This document shows, piece by piece, positions 13,395-15,376 of a stretch of DNA of 15,376 bases. The position numbers were made by a program, and so were the translations under genes. Within the stretch, counting starts at the first letter, position 1. Every line of letters starts with the position of its first letter. The DNA comes from Conexibacter sp. (lineage in GTDB: Bacteria > Actinomycetota > Thermoleophilia > Solirubrobacterales > Solirubrobacteraceae): the NCBI GenBank assembly GCA_025964295.1, contig JAOPZD010000028.1, forward strand, positions 1 to 15,376, written 5' to 3'. The notes under the pieces are model-generated. The model saw only the letters and a list, made by a program, of their open reading frames with translations, ran no database searches and was not told where the DNA came from.

Positions 13395-14454
13395 GATCAC
13401 GGCGGCGCCGGAGGTCCTGGAGCTGCGCTCCCCGCGCGGCGAGATCGTCTACTGCGACGGCGAGGACCACTTCCGCAACGGGCTGCTGCGCCTGCTCAAC
13501 CTCGAGCAGGCGGAGTTCGCGCTGTGGCTGGCGATGGCCGAGGACGCCGAGGGCGACGACGTGCTCGCCCGGCTCGCCGAGGGCTGGCGCGAGCTGCGCC
13601 CGACGGCCGCGGCCGCGGCCGACGACGACTTCGTGACCGCCGGCGGGCGGCTGCTGCATCCGGCGATCGCCGAGTCGCCGGGCTGGGGCGTCGCGGTCGC
13701 CGACGAGCCGGGCGCGCCCGCGCACGGCTGGCTCGTGCGCCGCGAGCGCGGCGCGTGGGTCCGCGAGCTCGATCCCCCGGAGTACGAGGAGGAGTACTTC
13801 GAGGGCGACAAGCTCGCCGCGGGCGGCTACGGCGACTACACCGAGCAGGCCGGCTGGCGGCTGGAGAAGTCGCACCGCCAGGTCGCCGAGATGCGGGCGC
13901 TGACCGGGCTGGAGTCCGGGCGCGTGCTCGACGTCGGCTGCGGCTACGGGTACTTCCGGGTGGCGCTCGAGCGCGCCGGCTACGAGCACGAGGGGCTGGA
14001 GGTCTCGGCCTTCGCCCGTGCCGTAGCCCGGGCGAGCTACGGGTTCGCCACGTACGGCGGGCTCCTCGAGGATCACTGGCAAGGTTGGCACGAGCGCTTC
14101 GACGCCATCGTGCTGTTCGACCTGATCGAGCACCTCGAGGAGCCCAAGCGCTTCATGGAGCAGGTCCACGCGTGCCTGCGCCCCGGCGGGGTGGTGGGGA
14201 TCAAGACCCCCAACCTGCTCTGTCCGGAGGCCGACCTCTTCGGCCCCTGGTACCACTCGCTCAAGCGCGAGCACCTGCAGTTCTTCTCCGAGGCGTCGCT
14301 GACGGCCTGCGCCGCGGAGGCGGGGCTGGAGCCCGCGGCGCTGGGGTCGATCTCGCACCTGCTGGAAGGGTTCGTCGGGCGCGAGCAGTGCGACGCGTGG
14401 GAGCGCGAGGGGCGCGGGGCGGACCTGGCCTGCTGGTACCGGCGGCCGGCCTAG
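13387..14454 (+). CDS. SAM-dependent methyltransferase with an N-terminal extension of unknown function
   Basis: A 355-residue protein. The C-terminal half is a Methyltransf_23-type class I domain. PEYEEEYFEGD (131-141) and GYGDY (147-151) form the usual helical lead-in, and VLDVGCGYGYF (180-190) is the SAM-binding motif I. FDLIEHLEEP and the later LRPGGVVGIKTPN segment complete the catalytic fold. The first 125 or so residues are an acidic, soluble domain (RSPRGEIVYCDGEDHFRNG near its start) that I do not recognise; it might bind the acceptor or act as a partner domain. The start follows a strong GGAGG and overlaps the glycosyltransferase by 8 bases, so the two probably act on the same glycan. 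It ends 25 bases from the converging gene. Acceptor unknown. Confidence 0.88.
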   Translation: MAEITAAPEVLELRSPRGEIVYCDGEDHFRNGLLRLLNLEQAEFALWLAMAEDAEGDDVLARLAEGWRELRPTAAAAADDDFVTAGGRLLHPAIAESPGWGVAVADEPGAPAHGWLVRRERGAWVRELDPPEYEEEYFEGDKLAAGGYGDYTEQAGWRLEKSHRQVAEMRALTGLESGRVLDVGCGYGYFRVALERAGYEHEGLEVSAFARAVARASYGFATYGGLLEDHWQGWHERFDAIVLFDLIEHLEEPKRFMEQVHACLRPGGVVGIKTPNLLCPEADLFGPWYHSLKREHLQFFSEASLTACAAEAGLEPAALGSISHLLEGFVGREQCDAWEREGRGADLACWYRRPA

Positions 14455-14479
14455 GTCGCCGCCCCCGGTCGACGCCCGC

Positions 14480-15376
14480 TCACACCGCCGCGCGCCCGAT
14501 CCGCGCGTAGACGTCGTCGCAGAGCGCGGTCACCGCGGCGGCCTCGGGGAACGTCGCGGGGCGTGGGCCGCCGTTGGGCGCGGCGCCGCTCCACTGGCGC
14601 AGGACGGCGCCGAGCTCGTCGGCCAGCGAGACGTTGGCGCCGCCGAAGTCCTCCGTCTCCTCGCTCTCGCGCTGGGTCGGCGCGCCCGGTGCGGTCCAGG
14701 CCCAGCGGCGGCCGAGCCGCAGGGTCTGGTTGCCGTAGGTGCCGCCGCGGCCCTCGGCGACCGCATAGCCGTCCTCGCCGATGACCTCGACGCGGAACGT
14801 GTTGACCCAGCGGATGTGGCTCACGCGCACGGTGGCGATGAGCTGCTCGTGGGCGAAGGTGAGGACGACGTCCTCCTCGATGCCGGTCTTCCAGAAGCCG
14901 CGCGTGGCGACGGCGCCCTGGAGCGCCAGGCGCGGCTCGAGCAGCAGGAGCAGGTCGAGGAGGTGGACGCCGGGGTCGAGGACGACGCCGCCGCCGGCGC
15001 GGGCGGGCTCGAGCTTCCAGCCCGTCGCGCTGTCGGGGTGGCCGCCGTGGCCGATCAGCAGGTCGACGGTGCGCAGCGGGCCCAGCGCGCCCCCCGCGGC
15101 CGCCTCCAGCAGCGCGCGGATCCCGGGCAGGAAGCGGTAGTTGTAGCCCACGAAGCTCGGGGCCGGCACGGCCGTCGCGGCGTCGACGAGCCTCTGGGCG
15201 CGCTGCCCGTCGAGGCCGAGCGGCTTTTCGAGGAGCACCGGGTGGCCTGCCCCCAGGATGGTGTGCGCCACGTCGACGGCCACGTCGTGGGGCAGGGCGA
15301 TGATGGCGGCGTCGTAGGCCGTCGCCGGCACGTCGTCAAGCGCCGTGAAGTGCGCAACGCCGTCGCGCCCCGCCGA
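14480..15376 (-). CDS. Gfo/Idh/MocA family oxidoreductase (5' end outside window)
   Basis: The frame is open from the right edge to a TGA at 14480, showing 298 residues; the start and about the first 60 residues of the Rossmann domain are missing. LLEKPLG holds the family EKP motif, followed by GYNYRFLPG and GGGVVLDPGVHLLDL with the candidate catalytic His. The C-terminal domain is present to its normal end (VYARIGRAAV). It shares the HGG motif and the FW-x3-x-E-ED pattern with the Gfo/Idh gene at 8238-9263 but differs too much to be a recent copy. It probably oxidises or reduces a sugar hydroxyl. It converges on the methyltransferase with only 25 bases between, so it belongs to another transcript. 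A GTG at 15329-15331 is an internal codon, not the start, since the coding pattern continues to the edge. Confidence 0.85.
   Translation of the reverse strand, partial: SAGRDGVAHFTALDDVPATAYDAAIIALPHDVAVDVAHTILGAGHPVLLEKPLGLDGQRAQRLVDAATAVPAPSFVGYNYRFLPGIRALLEAAAGGALGPLRTVDLLIGHGGHPDSATGWKLEPARAGGGVVLDPGVHLLDLLLLLEPRLALQGAVATRGFWKTGIEEDVVLTFAHEQLIATVRVSHIRWVNTFRVEVIGEDGYAVAEGRGGTYGNQTLRLGRRWAWTAPGAPTQRESEETEDFGGANVSLADELGAVLRQWSGAAPNGGPRPATFPEAAAVTALCDDVYARIGRAAV

Noticed and set aside
12129..13400. A 423-codon minus-strand frame over the plus-strand glycosyltransferase
   Set aside because: His/Arg/Glu/Val-rich translation without any domain, while the plus-strand frame has a full GT-A domain and membrane helices. 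The similar minus-strand frame at 13357-14358 is rejected for the same reason.
14441..14463. Stem GGCGGC/GCCGCC around the methyltransferase stop as a terminator
   Set aside because: Six base pairs with an 11-base loop and no T-run; such pairs are frequent by chance at this GC content.
1..15376. Mobile elements, CRISPR arrays, phage genes or RNA genes
   Set aside because: No transposase, integrase, terminal repeats, direct-repeat arrays or structural RNA signatures were seen on either strand.

Overview
The window is very GC-rich, densely packed bacterial DNA with long spurious antisense frames, GTG starts and almost no intergenic space. Codon bias and protein style suggest a high-GC actinobacterium, possibly of the Thermoleophilia/Solirubrobacterales type. 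That placement is an inference; no rRNA or other marker gene is present. There are 14 coding regions, two of them cut by the window edges. I see no RNA genes, CRISPR arrays, insertion sequences or phage genes.

Bases 1-11939 hold eleven minus-strand genes that look like one operon, read from right to left. In transcription order they are: a transaldolase/fructose-6-phosphate-aldolase-family protein, an extended-SDR sugar epimerase, a heptose-7-phosphate-kinase-like GHMP kinase, a Gfo/Idh/MocA oxidoreductase, a nucleotide-sugar dehydrogenase homologue lacking the catalytic cysteine, a short-chain dehydrogenase with an unusual tail, and a GtrB/DPM1-like polyprenyl-phosphate glycosyltransferase. 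These are followed by a sugar-1-phosphate nucleotidyltransferase, a 768-residue polytopic membrane protein, a class I methyltransferase, and a second polytopic membrane protein (PTPS-related/GT-C-like) that runs off the left edge. Nine of the ten junctions overlap or almost touch (ATGA, GTGA, TGATG or an 8-base overlap), and the tenth is an 11-base gap.

Bases 11940-12161 are a divergent intergenic region, AT-richer next to the transaldolase, with a weak promoter candidate and two perfect short inverted repeats. Bases 12162-14454 hold a plus-strand pair: a family-2 glycosyltransferase with four C-terminal membrane segments, and a methyltransferase with an unrecognised N-terminal domain. A second Gfo/Idh/MocA gene converges on them from the right edge and lacks its N-terminus here.

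Read together, this is a glycan locus. The transaldolase, kinase and nucleotidyltransferase could make an activated sugar, possibly a heptose. The three oxidoreductases, the epimerase and the methyltransferase could modify it. The GtrB-like enzyme could load a sugar on polyprenyl phosphate, and the membrane proteins could transfer it outside the membrane. The enzyme families are well supported by motifs; the pathway and the sugar identity are inference. The most unusual element is the nucleotide-sugar dehydrogenase with Thr in place of the catalytic Cys and an altered Rossmann glycine motif.
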